DNA of 56,877 nucleotides from Planococcus koreensis (GCF_004761975.1 NZ_RQII01000039.1:1-56877); one strand, 5' to 3'. Numbered from the stretch's first letter, positions 8,403-16,698 are shown. The notes: generated by a model from the sequence alone, not told the origin. Translations and numbers: made by a program.

Positions 8403-9479
8403 ATGAAAAAACTGACATCAACCAAGTTCCTGGTTTTATATGTATTCGTCATTTCTTTACTGATGGCCGTGGGCTGCAGTAAACAGCCTATCCCCGAAGA
8501 AACGCATAAACAAACGCCTGAGCAGGATGAGGAAAACAGTGGTGAACCCGTGAAAATCGGCTTTTCAATGGATACGCTGAAAGAAGAGCGCTGGCTGAAA
8601 GACCGTAATTTGTTCAGGCAGGCAGTCGAAAGTCTGGGTGCGGAAATTGAAATTCAAGCGGCGAATGGCGACGATTCGCTGCAAATTGCCCAAGCGGAAG
8701 AGATGATCAACAAAGGCATCGACGTTTTGGTCATCGTTCCGCATAATGCTGAAGCAGCCGCCGCTATTGTCGCTAAAGCCCATCGCGCTGGCATCAAGGT
8801 CTTGTCTTATGACAGGCTTGTCAAAAATGCAGATATCGACTTATACGTCTCGTTTGATAACGAAAGGGTGGGCGAATTGCAGGCGATGGAAATGCTGAAG
8901 CAAGCGCCCAAAGGCAAATACGTTTACATCGGCGGTGCGGTGACGGACAATAATGCCCATTTGCTGAAGAAGGGGGCATTCAATGTTTTGCAGCCATACA
9001 TCGACAAAGGCGATATAACAATCACTTATGATCAATGGACCGAAGATTGGACGCCGGCCAATGCATACATCAATATGGGGCAGGCGCTTCAGTCGAATAA
9101 TAATAGGGTCGATGCGGTTATTGCGGCGAATGATGCCACTGCAGGCGGCGCTATCCAGGCATTAAGCGACCAAGGGCTCAAGGGAGTCGTGCCGGTCGCA
9201 GGGCAAGATGCCGAGCTGGCAGGCGTCCAGCGCGTCGCTGTAGGGACGCAGACAATGACGGTGTACAAACCGATCGATATTTTGACTGAGCGTGCAGCCG
9301 AACTCGCCATTAAATTAGCGAAAGGCGAGCGCATCGATGTCAACCGGACGGTCAATAATGGGAAAATCGAAGTGCCGTCGATTCTGCTGAACCCGATTGC
9401 CGTCGTCGAGTCGAATATTAGCAAAACAATCATTGAAGATGGCTTCCATTCACGGGAAGATATCTACCAGATTGAATAG
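8403..9479 (+). CDS. xylF: XylF-type D-xylose-binding lipoprotein
   Basis: This 358-residue substrate-binding lipoprotein has the lipobox LMAVGC, then a charged linker and a type I periplasmic-binding fold. It is strikingly XylF-like: GFSMDTLKEERWLKDR, GIDVLVIVPHNAEAAAA, KVLSYDRLVKNADIDLYVSF, VTDNNAHLLKKGAF, AANDATAGGAIQALSDQG and VAGQDAELAGVQR. The start used here is the MKK codon at 8403, nine bases after AAGGGG; an in-frame ATG at 8382 is also possible. It follows the YesN-type gene within 20 bases. No ATPase or permease is adjacent, so it probably feeds the GguB-type permease upstream, giving one importer two binding proteins. A terminator follows. Confidence 0.85.
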   Translation: MKKLTSTKFLVLYVFVISLLMAVGCSKQPIPEETHKQTPEQDEENSGEPVKIGFSMDTLKEERWLKDRNLFRQAVESLGAEIEIQAANGDDSLQIAQAEEMINKGIDVLVIVPHNAEAAAAIVAKAHRAGIKVLSYDRLVKNADIDLYVSFDNERVGELQAMEMLKQAPKGKYVYIGGAVTDNNAHLLKKGAFNVLQPYIDKGDITITYDQWTEDWTPANAYINMGQALQSNNNRVDAVIAANDATAGGAIQALSDQGLKGVVPVAGQDAELAGVQRVAVGTQTMTVYKPIDILTERAAELAIKLAKGERIDVNRTVNNGKIEVPSILLNPIAVVESNISKTIIEDGFHSREDIYQIE

Positions 9480-9483
9480 CATC

Positions 9484-9514
9484 AGCCGCCGGATCTTGTT
9501 CCGGCGGCTTTTTT
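9484..9514 (+). terminator. Terminator after xylF
   Basis: AGCCGCCGG (9484-9492) pairs with CCGGCGGCT (9501-9509), and the stem runs into six T. Confidence 0.9.
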
Positions 9515-9542
9515 GCGGCAAAGGCTTATATTAATTGGGAGT

Positions 9543-9556
9543 TAATGTTAACATTA
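9543..9556. promoter_or_regulatory. Perfect 14-bp palindrome upstream of the nucleotidyltransferase gene
   Basis: TAATGTTAACATTA is a perfect palindrome 58 bases before the nucleotidyltransferase start. It is a plausible repressor operator; the protein is unknown. Confidence 0.35.
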
Positions 9557-9614
9557 GTGAAAACATTTCAGGATGGACACAGCGCTTCAGCTGCATCCAA
9601 GAAGGAGGGAAAAG

Positions 9615-10460
9615 ATGGCAGCGGAATTTTTCAGCAGGCACCAAGAACGAGATGCCCTTTTGCCCGCAAAGCGCCAACAGCTTTTGGAGAAATGCATGGA
9701 AGATTTGACGGCCGACAAAAATGTCCTGGCGGTTTACCTGAGCGGCTCATTGGCAAAGAAAACACATGACCAATATTCGGACATCGATTTGCATATTATC
9801 GTCAAAGCCGGCCGTAAAGCGGAATTCATCCTGAATAAGAAAACAAGATCGGAACGATGGGGAGAGGTGCTGTTCCACGAAGGCATTAACCCGGTAGCTC
9901 CGTATATCGTCAGCCATTATAGCTGTTTTGTGAAAATCGATAGCTGGTATCATGCCCCGGACGAAATCAAACCGTCGCATTGGCTCCATAAAGCCCAAAT
10001 CCTCTATGATCCGGATGATATCTTGAAAGAGATATTGGCCGCATCAGCACATAAAATTTATCAAGTGTCTATAGAAGAAGTGGAAATGTGGAAAGGCAAA
10101 GTCCTCGCTTTTGCGCACGAAACCTACCGGGCTGCCATGCGCAATGAATCCTATTACGCAGCGGCAAACTTGGACCGGCTGCTCAGGTACATTGTCTCGG
10201 GCTGGTTCATGGAAATGGAACAGCATTTTGACGGCGCTTTCAGCAGCTGGTCAAAAGTCGAAGGCGGCAGAAGCGATTTGAACGAACGGGAATTGGCGCT
10301 TCTGAGCCAATGGCAATCAGGCCGCAATACCGAGGACATCATGGCAGTCCTCGAACAGACGGTGCCCGAAATTCTCCGCCTGAATGGCGTATTGAGCCAA
10401 AAAGTCGGTATTGAAGAAAACCGGGAGCTTATGGACCGTATTCTGCGCATGGCCTATTAA
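9615..10460 (+). CDS. Pol-beta-type nucleotidyltransferase domain protein
   Basis: This 281-residue protein has the nucleotidyltransferase signature near its N-terminus: LAVYLSGSLAKK followed by YSDIDLHIIV, that is GS-x-DxD with the two metal-binding aspartates. The rest resembles the substrate-binding C-terminal half of aminoglycoside-adenylyltransferase-like proteins. It would transfer a nucleotide from an NTP to a small molecule or protein; the acceptor cannot be read. AAGGAGG lies just before the ATG at 9615, which is why the longer upstream reading is not used. It is followed 23 bases later by a macro-domain gene, suggesting one transcript. Antibiotic resistance is possible but the macro-domain neighbour hints at a nucleotide-signalling or modification role. 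Confidence 0.8.
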   Translation: MAAEFFSRHQERDALLPAKRQQLLEKCMEDLTADKNVLAVYLSGSLAKKTHDQYSDIDLHIIVKAGRKAEFILNKKTRSERWGEVLFHEGINPVAPYIVSHYSCFVKIDSWYHAPDEIKPSHWLHKAQILYDPDDILKEILAASAHKIYQVSIEEVEMWKGKVLAFAHETYRAAMRNESYYAAANLDRLLRYIVSGWFMEMEQHFDGAFSSWSKVEGGRSDLNERELALLSQWQSGRNTEDIMAVLEQTVPEILRLNGVLSQKVGIEENRELMDRILRMAY

Positions 10461-10483
10461 TCGAAGATCAGGGAGTGGACGCA

Positions 10484-11452
10484 ATGCCTTTGGAAATAAT
10501 CAGGAACGATTTAACAAAAATGCACGTCGATGCCATCGTCAACGCAGCAAATTCAAACCTTCAGATGGGAGGCGGCGTGTGTGGAGCTATATTCCAAGGG
10601 GCCGGCGCCAGTGAAATGCAGGCAGCGTGCAAAGAGTTCGGCGATTGTCCGACAGGGAACGCGGTGGCGACGCCGGCATTCAACCTGCAGGCGCGCTATG
10701 TCATTCATGCAGTAGGCCCTGTATGGCAAGGCGGCGGACAAGGAGAAGAACGGCTTTTGCGGTCCGCCTATTCAACGTCCCTCAATTTGGCACAGGAGTT
10801 GGGCTGCGAATCGATCGCTTTTCCGCTTATCTCATCCGGGATTTACGGCTACCCAAAAGATCAAGCTTTGGAAATTGCCATTTCAGAAATCCGCAGATTC
10901 CTGCAGGACCACGAGATGCTGGTCTACCTGGTCGTCTTCGACCAAAAATCCTTTGTCATCAGCGAATCCCTGGCCGATTCCATCAATTCCTATATTGATG
11001 AACATTACGTCGAGGAAATGGCTGTCCGCTATCCGCGTCTGGAGCAAGAAGTTATTCTTCACGAGGCTGAGGCAAAGCTTCCGGCTTCTCTTGAGGACTT
11101 TCTGGCGCACATCGATGAGCCGTTTTCAGTGCGTTTGCTGCGTTTTATTGATGAAAAAGGCATGGAAGATGTTGAAACGTATAAAAAAGCCAACGTCGAC
11201 CGCAAGCTGTTTTCTAAAATAAGAAATTCACCTTCCTACACGCCGATGAAAAAAACAATCATCGCTTTTGCCATTGCGCTGGAACTTGATCTGGATGAAA
11301 CCGAGGAATTATTGGAAAGCGCGGGCTATGCCTTGTCGCGCAGCAATAAATTCGATGTCATCATCGAGTATTTCATCGTCCATGAAAAGTACGATATATA
11401 CGAAATCAATGAAGCCTTATTTTCTTTCAATCAAGCGCTTTTGGGCGCGTGA
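10484..11452 (+). CDS. Macro-domain (ADP-ribose-binding) protein with C-terminal HTH-like extension
   Basis: The product is 322 residues. The macro domain (about 1-165) shows VDAIVNAANSNLQMGGGV, GDCPTGNAVAT, YVIHAVGPVW and FPLISSGIYGYP, the loops that bind ADP-ribose and remove it from proteins or O-acetyl-ADP-ribose in the YmdB/MacroD class. The catalytic-loop Asn and glycine run are present. The C-terminal half (about 200-322) is helical. VDRKLFSKIRNSP followed by KKTIIAFAIALELDLDETEELL looks like a Cro/XRE-type HTH. This combination suggests an ADP-ribose-responsive regulator or a DNA-tethered hydrolase. An ATG at 10484, eight bases after AGGGAG, is preferred over a GTG at 10475. The gene is in line with the nucleotidyltransferase. 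Confidence 0.85.
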   Translation: MPLEIIRNDLTKMHVDAIVNAANSNLQMGGGVCGAIFQGAGASEMQAACKEFGDCPTGNAVATPAFNLQARYVIHAVGPVWQGGGQGEERLLRSAYSTSLNLAQELGCESIAFPLISSGIYGYPKDQALEIAISEIRRFLQDHEMLVYLVVFDQKSFVISESLADSINSYIDEHYVEEMAVRYPRLEQEVILHEAEAKLPASLEDFLAHIDEPFSVRLLRFIDEKGMEDVETYKKANVDRKLFSKIRNSPSYTPMKKTIIAFAIALELDLDETEELLESAGYALSRSNKFDVIIEYFIVHEKYDIYEINEALFSFNQALLGA

Positions 11453-11488
11453 TCCGAATGCCTTTCCATGAAACAGCAGCCTCTCTTT

Positions 11489-11513
11489 GTTTAATGGATT
11501 CCGGACAGGGAAC
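11489..11513 (+). promoter_or_regulatory. Candidate sigma-B-type promoter for the flavodoxin-like gene
   Basis: GTTTAA (11489-11494), a 13-base spacer and GGGAAC (11508-11513) resemble the sigma-B consensus GTTTAA-N12-15-GGGTAT. The -35 is exact and the -10 matches four of six. If real, the downstream gene belongs to the general stress regulon. Confidence 0.35.
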
Positions 11514-11555
11514 TTGGATAAAGAGAAAAGCTCGATATGGAAAGGATGATGCAAG

Positions 11556-12179
11556 ATGCAGACATTAAAAGCGGTTTTTTTGAATTGCTCATTAAAAAGT
11601 TCGGACGAAACTTCGAATACGGAAGGATTTATCCACGATGTGCAAACCCATTTCAATCAGTTAGGCGTTGAATCGGAAATTATCCGGCTCGCCGATTGGA
11701 CCATCGGCTATGGCATCGAAGAAGATTTAGGCGGCGATGACCAATGGCCGGAAATCTTCGAAAAAGTCAAGGCGGCGGATATTGTCATCATCGGCACCCC
11801 GTTATGGCTCGGCGAAAAAAGTTCGATTGCCACATTGGCGATCGAGCGCCTCTATGGCAGCAGCAGCTCAACCAATGATAAAGGCCAATCGATTTTTTAT
11901 AACAAAGTCGGCGGAACGGTCATTACCGGAAACGAAGACGGGGCCAAGCACGCAGCGGCTTCGATCTTATATGGCTTGTCCCATATCGGATTCGTCATTC
12001 CGCCGAATGTTGATGCTTACTGGGTAGGCGAAGCAGGTCCGGGTGCATCGTATATCGAAGCCGGGCGGGACAATGAATTCACGAAATCCGCTATCGAACG
12101 CCTGGCGTATAATACCTACCATTTAGCCGGCATGCTGAAAAACAATCCCATTCCTGCACAAGGCAATACACTGGAATAA
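11556..12179 (+). CDS. Flavodoxin-fold NAD(P)H-dependent oxidoreductase family protein
   Basis: This 207-residue cytoplasmic protein has an FMN-reductase/flavodoxin fold. It has beta-1 plus a phosphate-loop equivalent at FLNCSLKSSDETSNT (residues 7-21), the second loop IIGTPLWLGEKSS (about 75-87) and the third flavin loop VITGNEDGAKHAA. These fit flavodoxin-family proteins that reduce quinones or nitro compounds using FMN. The RBS GGAAAGG stands before the ATG. A sigma-B-like promoter lies upstream, and the gene sits between the macro-domain gene and a vWA gene on the same strand. The exact electron acceptor is unknown. Confidence 0.78.
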   Translation: MQTLKAVFLNCSLKSSDETSNTEGFIHDVQTHFNQLGVESEIIRLADWTIGYGIEEDLGGDDQWPEIFEKVKAADIVIIGTPLWLGEKSSIATLAIERLYGSSSSTNDKGQSIFYNKVGGTVITGNEDGAKHAAASILYGLSHIGFVIPPNVDAYWVGEAGPGASYIEAGRDNEFTKSAIERLAYNTYHLAGMLKNNPIPAQGNTLE

Positions 12180-12289
12180 ATACATCTACATGCACACGTT
12201 TAATTATTTGTCGCTTGTAAAGCGACCTCTCGCTTCTCCGGAAATCGTATCCTGAAGTTGTAGACAAAACAACTTGAGGAGGAAAAAAC

Positions 12290-12940
12290 ATGAACAACGA
12301 AATGACGGAATTGGTATTCATCTTGGACAAAAGCGGCTCGATGGCCGGACTTGAAAGCGACACGGTCGGCGGCTTCAACGCGCTGATCGCCAAGCAGAAA
12401 AAAGAGTCTGGCGATGCACGGGTCACTACGGTGCTGTTCAATCATGGCTATGAGCTGCTGCACGACCGCATACCACTGAACGGCGTTCGGCCGATCACGG
12501 AAAAAGAATACGAAGTCAGCGGTACGACAGCGCTGCTGGACGCAGTCGGCGCGACTATCCAAAAAATACGCAATGTCCAAAAAAGCACCACTGAGCAAGA
12601 ACGCGCCGCAAAAGTGATTTTTGTCATCACAACGGACGGCATGGAAAATGCCAGCTGTGAATATACACATGAGAAGATCAAGGCTTTGATCGCCCGCCAA
12701 AAAGAAGAATTCATGTGGGAGTTCATTTTCCTGGGCGCCAATATCGACGCCGCTGCGGCCGCAGAGAAATTCGGCATTGGCAAAGAATTCGCAGCTGATT
12801 ACCATGCAGATGCGGAAGGCACCGAATTGAATTTTAATGTGTTGAGCGAAGCGGTAACTTCGTTCCGCCACAACGAAAAACTCGACGGCCAATGGAAAAA
12901 AGACATCGAAGCCGATTTCATTAAACGGAAACGCCAATAA
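12290..12940 (+). CDS. vWA-domain protein (TerY-like)
   Basis: This is a single von Willebrand A domain of 216 residues without signal peptide or membrane segment. The MIDAS metal site is visible as DKSGSM (residues 14-19), with the threonine in SGTTALLDA and the aspartate in VITTDGMEN. Such stand-alone cytoplasmic vWA proteins are metal-dependent protein-interaction modules, and some belong to tellurite/stress (TerY) systems. AGGAGG lies seven bases before the ATG. The neighbours upstream (nucleotidyltransferase, macro-domain protein, flavodoxin) may form a stress-response group. A 13-bp-stem terminator follows directly. No partner kinase or phosphatase is encoded nearby. Confidence 0.82.
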   Translation: MNNEMTELVFILDKSGSMAGLESDTVGGFNALIAKQKKESGDARVTTVLFNHGYELLHDRIPLNGVRPITEKEYEVSGTTALLDAVGATIQKIRNVQKSTTEQERAAKVIFVITTDGMENASCEYTHEKIKALIARQKEEFMWEFIFLGANIDAAAAAEKFGIGKEFAADYHADAEGTELNFNVLSEAVTSFRHNEKLDGQWKKDIEADFIKRKRQ

Positions 12941-12951
12941 GCTCCTGTTTT

Positions 12952-12986
12952 AAGCCGCTTCAGCCACATATGCTGAAGCGGCTTTT
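12952..12986 (+). terminator. Terminator after the vWA gene
   Basis: A perfect 13-bp stem: AAGCCGCTTCAGC (12952-12964) with 12972-12984, then a short T run. Confidence 0.9.
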
Positions 12987-13046
12987 GGTTTGCTGAAACT
13001 TTTAAAGCATCTAGCGAGTCTACTCAAGTATAAGGGGGGATACAAG

Positions 13047-14288
13047 ATGAAAAAACTGCTGTTTGGAGCAATTGGGGTGTTGATCATATTTGTGAGCGGA
13101 TGTGGCCAACCCGGAAATTCTACAGGCACCAACGTAGCTGACGATGTGGAATTCGGAAAAGACGAATACCAAAACATCACCTTGTCCGGCAATGCTTTGG
13201 GTATGGCGGTGCTGCCTGAAATCAAACCTGACAACAGCGGCAATGCATTCATTTCCCCTACAAGCCTCTACATGGCATTGGCGATGGCCTATAACGGAGC
13301 GGACGGCAAAACGAAAGAAGAAATTGCCGACGTGCTGTACACTGAACTGGATGCGGAAGGCATGAACCGGGCGAATGCTTCGCTCCTCGCAATGCTCGAT
13401 AAAGAGTCAGAAGCAATCACGTTGAATGTCGCGAACTCGATGTGGCTGAATGGCGAATTTCAATTGCAAGAAGGGTTTGCCGCCAACAACCAAGATTATT
13501 TTAACGCCGAACTCGAAGTGATTGATGTCACTGCAGCAGGGACAGCGGATAAAATCAATGGCTGGGTGGACGATGCGACAGCAGGCAAGATAAAAGACAT
13601 GGTAGCCGATCCGCTTAACCCCGATCTTGTGGTCATGCTGCTGAACGCCATTTACTTCAACGCCGACTGGCAATTTGAATTTGATGAAAAACAAACTGCA
13701 GCGGCTCTTTTTTACAATGAAGACGGCAAAGCCATGGAAAAGCAATTCATGAAGATGGAAACGAGGCTGGACTATTTGGAAACCGATGAATTCCAGGCAG
13801 TTGCTTTGCCTTACGGTGAAGGAGACGTGACTATGAATGTATTCCTGCCGGCGGAAGGGACAACGCTTGCGGAATTTACAGAGTCTCTGAGCAGTGAAAA
13901 GTGGGAAAGCTGGAAATCTGGATTCAATGAACAGCCCGTGTCGATCCAAATGCCGAAGTTCCAGCTCTCCTATGAAGTTGAGCTGAATGATGTGCTGAAA
14001 AAGCTGGGAATGGCGACAGCCTTTCAAAAAGGAGCGAACTTTTCAAAAATAATCGAAGAAGATGACCCGCTTTGGATCAGCTTAGTGAAACAAAAAACTT
14101 TCATAGAAGTGGATGAAAAAGGAACGGAGGCAGCTGCAGCAACTCAAATTGATATCGTTACAGAATCGGCGGGGCCAGAGGCAGTGTCGATGGTGGTGGA
14201 TCGGCCGTTTTACATCGCCATCAGCGATGAACAGACAGGGGCAATCCTCTTCATGGGGGCGATCCGCGACCCGCTAGCGGCAAAATGA
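13047..14288 (+). CDS. Serpin-family serine protease inhibitor lipoprotein
   Basis: This is a 413-residue surface lipoprotein with signal peptide and lipobox FVSGC. The serpin fold is recognisable from NAFISPTSLYMALAMAYNGA (start of helix B), NAIYFNADWQFEF, VSIQMPKFQLSYEVEL and the end motif RPFYIAISDEQTGAILFMG. The reactive-centre loop hinge is KGTEAAAATQ (about residues 360-369), with the small alanine residues needed for loop insertion, so an inhibitory serpin is likely. The scissile bond cannot be assigned. Bacterial serpins are uncommon and patchily distributed. The start at 13047 follows a GGGGGGA ribosome site; longer readings lack one. A terminator follows, then a two-component system on the same strand. 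Confidence 0.92.
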   Translation: MKKLLFGAIGVLIIFVSGCGQPGNSTGTNVADDVEFGKDEYQNITLSGNALGMAVLPEIKPDNSGNAFISPTSLYMALAMAYNGADGKTKEEIADVLYTELDAEGMNRANASLLAMLDKESEAITLNVANSMWLNGEFQLQEGFAANNQDYFNAELEVIDVTAAGTADKINGWVDDATAGKIKDMVADPLNPDLVVMLLNAIYFNADWQFEFDEKQTAAALFYNEDGKAMEKQFMKMETRLDYLETDEFQAVALPYGEGDVTMNVFLPAEGTTLAEFTESLSSEKWESWKSGFNEQPVSIQMPKFQLSYEVELNDVLKKLGMATAFQKGANFSKIIEEDDPLWISLVKQKTFIEVDEKGTEAAAATQIDIVTESAGPEAVSMVVDRPFYIAISDEQTGAILFMGAIRDPLAAK

Positions 14289-14309
14289 AATAAGCTGGAT
14301 AACTCTTTC

Positions 14310-14338
14310 ACCGCTAAGTTATGGCTTAGCGGTTTTTT
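14310..14338 (+). terminator. Terminator after the serpin gene
   Basis: ACCGCTAAG (14310-14318) pairs with CTTAGCGGT (14325-14333), followed by T5. The next 200 bases up to 14546 are AT-rich and carry no gene I can support. Confidence 0.9.
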
Positions 14339-14546
14339 GAAGTTAATGGTTTTAATTGACTGGCTGCAGTTAAACAAATGCATTTTAGAGGGAGGTAAAA
14401 TTAAATCGACCTAAATGCTACCATTTCCTTGTTATCCATGGTAAATTTTCTTAAATGATGGGTTTCTGAAAATTTCATCTATTTTTCATTTGAATATGTT
14501 CTAATATAGAGAGAAGGAAGATTGACGGGCGGAAGGGGTGTTTGGG

Positions 14547-15224
14547 ATGAAGGTGCTGTTGGCGGAAGATGATGAGATGTTGGGGGAATTGACCGTGCAT
14601 TTACTGAAGAAAAAAGGGGCAAAGTCGGTAGATTGGGTGATGGAAGGCGAAGATGCCTACGATTACGCGCGTGCTTCTTTTTACGATGTTATTGTATTGG
14701 ATTGGATGATGCCGAATGGTGATGGCGTTGAAATTTGCAAAAAGCTGCGGAAGAATGGCTATAGCGGCGCTGTACTGATGCTGACGGCGAAAGACTCCCT
14801 CAGCGACCGGGTGGAAGGCCTTGATGCAGGAGCAGATGATTACCTGGTAAAGCCTTTTGAAATCGAGGAATTATGGGCCCGGTTGCGTGCATTGGCCAGG
14901 CGCACGTTTTCACCTTTGCAGGAAGAAATAGTGGAATTTAATGGACTTAAAATCAACCGGACTTCCCATAGCGTGTGCCGCAATGAAGAACAAATCAGTC
15001 TGACGCCCCGTGAGTTCGAGCTGCTGGATATGCTTGTACAAAATCGGGGCAAGGTTTTAACCCGTGAATTGATATTTGACCGCATTTGGGGGTTCGATAC
15101 AGACGTGTCGATGAAGACGATCGACGCCACGATGAAACTACTGAGGAAAAAAGTTGATGCCGATGAAGGCGAAAGCCTGATCGAAACAATCAGGGGAGTA
15201 GGCTATAAAATTGAAAAAACCTGA
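14547..15224 (+). CDS. OmpR/PhoB-family response regulator
   Basis: This 225-residue two-domain regulator has a receiver domain with acidic pair EDDE (residues 7-10), phospho-acceptor Asp52 (VIVLDWMMPNGDG), Thr in MLTAKDS and Lys in DYLVKPFE. The winged-helix domain at about 130-223 shows LTPREFELLDMLVQNRGKV and TIDATMKLLRKKV. The ATG at 14547 has GGAAGGGG eight bases upstream; a GTG at 14538 would place the ribosome site inside the gene. The 3' end overlaps the kinase gene by 14 bases. The regulon is unknown; the upstream serpin gene is separated by a terminator. Confidence 0.92.
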   Translation: MKVLLAEDDEMLGELTVHLLKKKGAKSVDWVMEGEDAYDYARASFYDVIVLDWMMPNGDGVEICKKLRKNGYSGAVLMLTAKDSLSDRVEGLDAGADDYLVKPFEIEELWARLRALARRTFSPLQEEIVEFNGLKINRTSHSVCRNEEQISLTPREFELLDMLVQNRGKVLTRELIFDRIWGFDTDVSMKTIDATMKLLRKKVDADEGESLIETIRGVGYKIEKT

Positions 15225-16626
15225 TGCCAACAAAACCAAAAGCAAAGATGTCTTTTCACGGACGCGCAATCGGCTGACGCTGTTTTACAGTCTGGCCATC
15301 ATCGCGTTTCTCTTCGTTTTTGTGCTTTTTACCCTGTCGGTTTTTTATGTCGAATTGAAGCAAGATCAGGAGAAGACGCTCACCTTGTTATCCGATAGGG
15401 AAGTATCGATGGCTGAACGTGCGCTTTATGGCAGCGGAGGAGCCTGGCGGGAGCAGGAGCGCAGAGTGCTTGCGGAAAATCACGTGTTTTATTACATCAC
15501 TGACAACTCAGGCGATTTGATGATCAACCAGGATGATTACGAAGAGCTGCGCTTTCTTTATCTGGACTTGATCGATGATTGGGTCACAGAAGACATCGAA
15601 ATAAAACGTTTTCCGATCGATATCCCGAAAGACGATCCGCTTTTTGCCGACTTCCAGGATTTTGAACGGGAAGTGCTGGTGCTGGCGCGGCCGGTTTACC
15701 ATGACGGGAACCGCATCGCTATGATGTACATGGGAATCGACAATAGCTTTTACAAATCAGTCATGCAATGGCTAATTATCGTCTTCAGCGGCGTTGCGCT
15801 GCTTTTTGCGTTAATTGGTGTATTATTGAGTCGCTGGATGGCAAAGCGGGCTATGATTCCTGTCGAGCAAGCTTATAATGTGCAGCGGGAGTTTGTGTCA
15901 AATGCATCACATGAATTGCGGACACCGCTCAGCGTGATCCTGTCTGCAGTAGAAGCATTGGAAATGGAGAGCGGCAATAGCCCCTTCTCGAAAAAAATTC
16001 AAACGACCTTAAAACACGAAGTCAAACGGATGTCGAAACTGATTACGGAATTGCTGGCTTTGGCCCGGTCCGATTCCGACCAGGCTGTTCTTGAAGTGAA
16101 AAAGGAATGGTTCAACTTCAGGCCGGCAGCAGCGCAAGTGATGGCTTCGCTGAGCGAATTGAGCGCAAGGAAAGGGATTCAGCTGGAGCTTGATGCGAAC
16201 GATGAGATCTTTGTCCAGGGAGACAGCGATCGCTTAACACAATTGCTGTATATCCTAGGGGAAAATGCCATTAAATACACACCAAGCGGTGGCAAGGTGC
16301 AAATCGCACTTTCAGTGGAACATAAGAAAAGGCAAGGGGAGCTGTCATTGACTGTGAAAGACAACGGCATCGGAATGGCGCCGGGAGACCGGGATAAAAT
16401 TTTCGAGCGTTTTTACCGCGCTGATAAGGCACGCTCACGCAAAGAAGGCGGCTATGGCCTCGGCTTATCCATTGCAAAATCGATTGTCGACATGCAGGGC
16501 GGAACAATTGGCGTTGACAGTACGGAAGGGGAGGGGACTGTCTTCAAGGTCCATATCCCGTTCGGCGCATTGCCGGAAGAACTGCAAAAACGGAATGTCT
16601 ATTTCACAGAAAAGGAAATGGAATGA
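15211..16626 (+). CDS. Membrane sensor histidine kinase (HisKA type)
   Basis: This 471-residue partner of the preceding regulator starts at TTG. TM1 spans about 27-46, a PAS-like extracytoplasmic region of about 135 residues follows, and TM2 spans about 186-208. There is no clear full HAMP. The HisKA domain has FVSNASHELRTPLS with His234. The HATPase domain shows the N-box GENAIKYTPSGG, then DNGIGM, FERFYRADKARSR and GGYGLGLSIAKSIVDMQGG. Translation is probably coupled to the regulator through the 14-base overlap. The signal sensed is unknown. Confidence 0.9.
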   Translation: MKKPDANKTKSKDVFSRTRNRLTLFYSLAIIAFLFVFVLFTLSVFYVELKQDQEKTLTLLSDREVSMAERALYGSGGAWREQERRVLAENHVFYYITDNSGDLMINQDDYEELRFLYLDLIDDWVTEDIEIKRFPIDIPKDDPLFADFQDFEREVLVLARPVYHDGNRIAMMYMGIDNSFYKSVMQWLIIVFSGVALLFALIGVLLSRWMAKRAMIPVEQAYNVQREFVSNASHELRTPLSVILSAVEALEMESGNSPFSKKIQTTLKHEVKRMSKLITELLALARSDSDQAVLEVKKEWFNFRPAAAQVMASLSELSARKGIQLELDANDEIFVQGDSDRLTQLLYILGENAIKYTPSGGKVQIALSVEHKKRQGELSLTVKDNGIGMAPGDRDKIFERFYRADKARSRKEGGYGLGLSIAKSIVDMQGGTIGVDSTEGEGTVFKVHIPFGALPEELQKRNVYFTEKEME

Positions 16627-16630
16627 TTTT

Positions 16631-16696
16631 GCAAAATAAAAACACCCTTGAATCCATCCATCTAATGGCTTGGATTCAAGGGTGTTTTTATTTTGC
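16631..16696 (+). terminator. Very long (26-bp) perfect inverted repeat after the kinase gene
   Basis: Positions 16631-16656 are the exact reverse complement of 16671-16696, with a 14-base loop. The stem includes the AAAATAAAAACACCC / GGGTGTTTTTATTTT arms, so it works as a terminator in both directions. A perfect 26-bp stem is far longer than the other terminators here. Confidence 0.75.
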
Positions 16697-16698
16697 CG

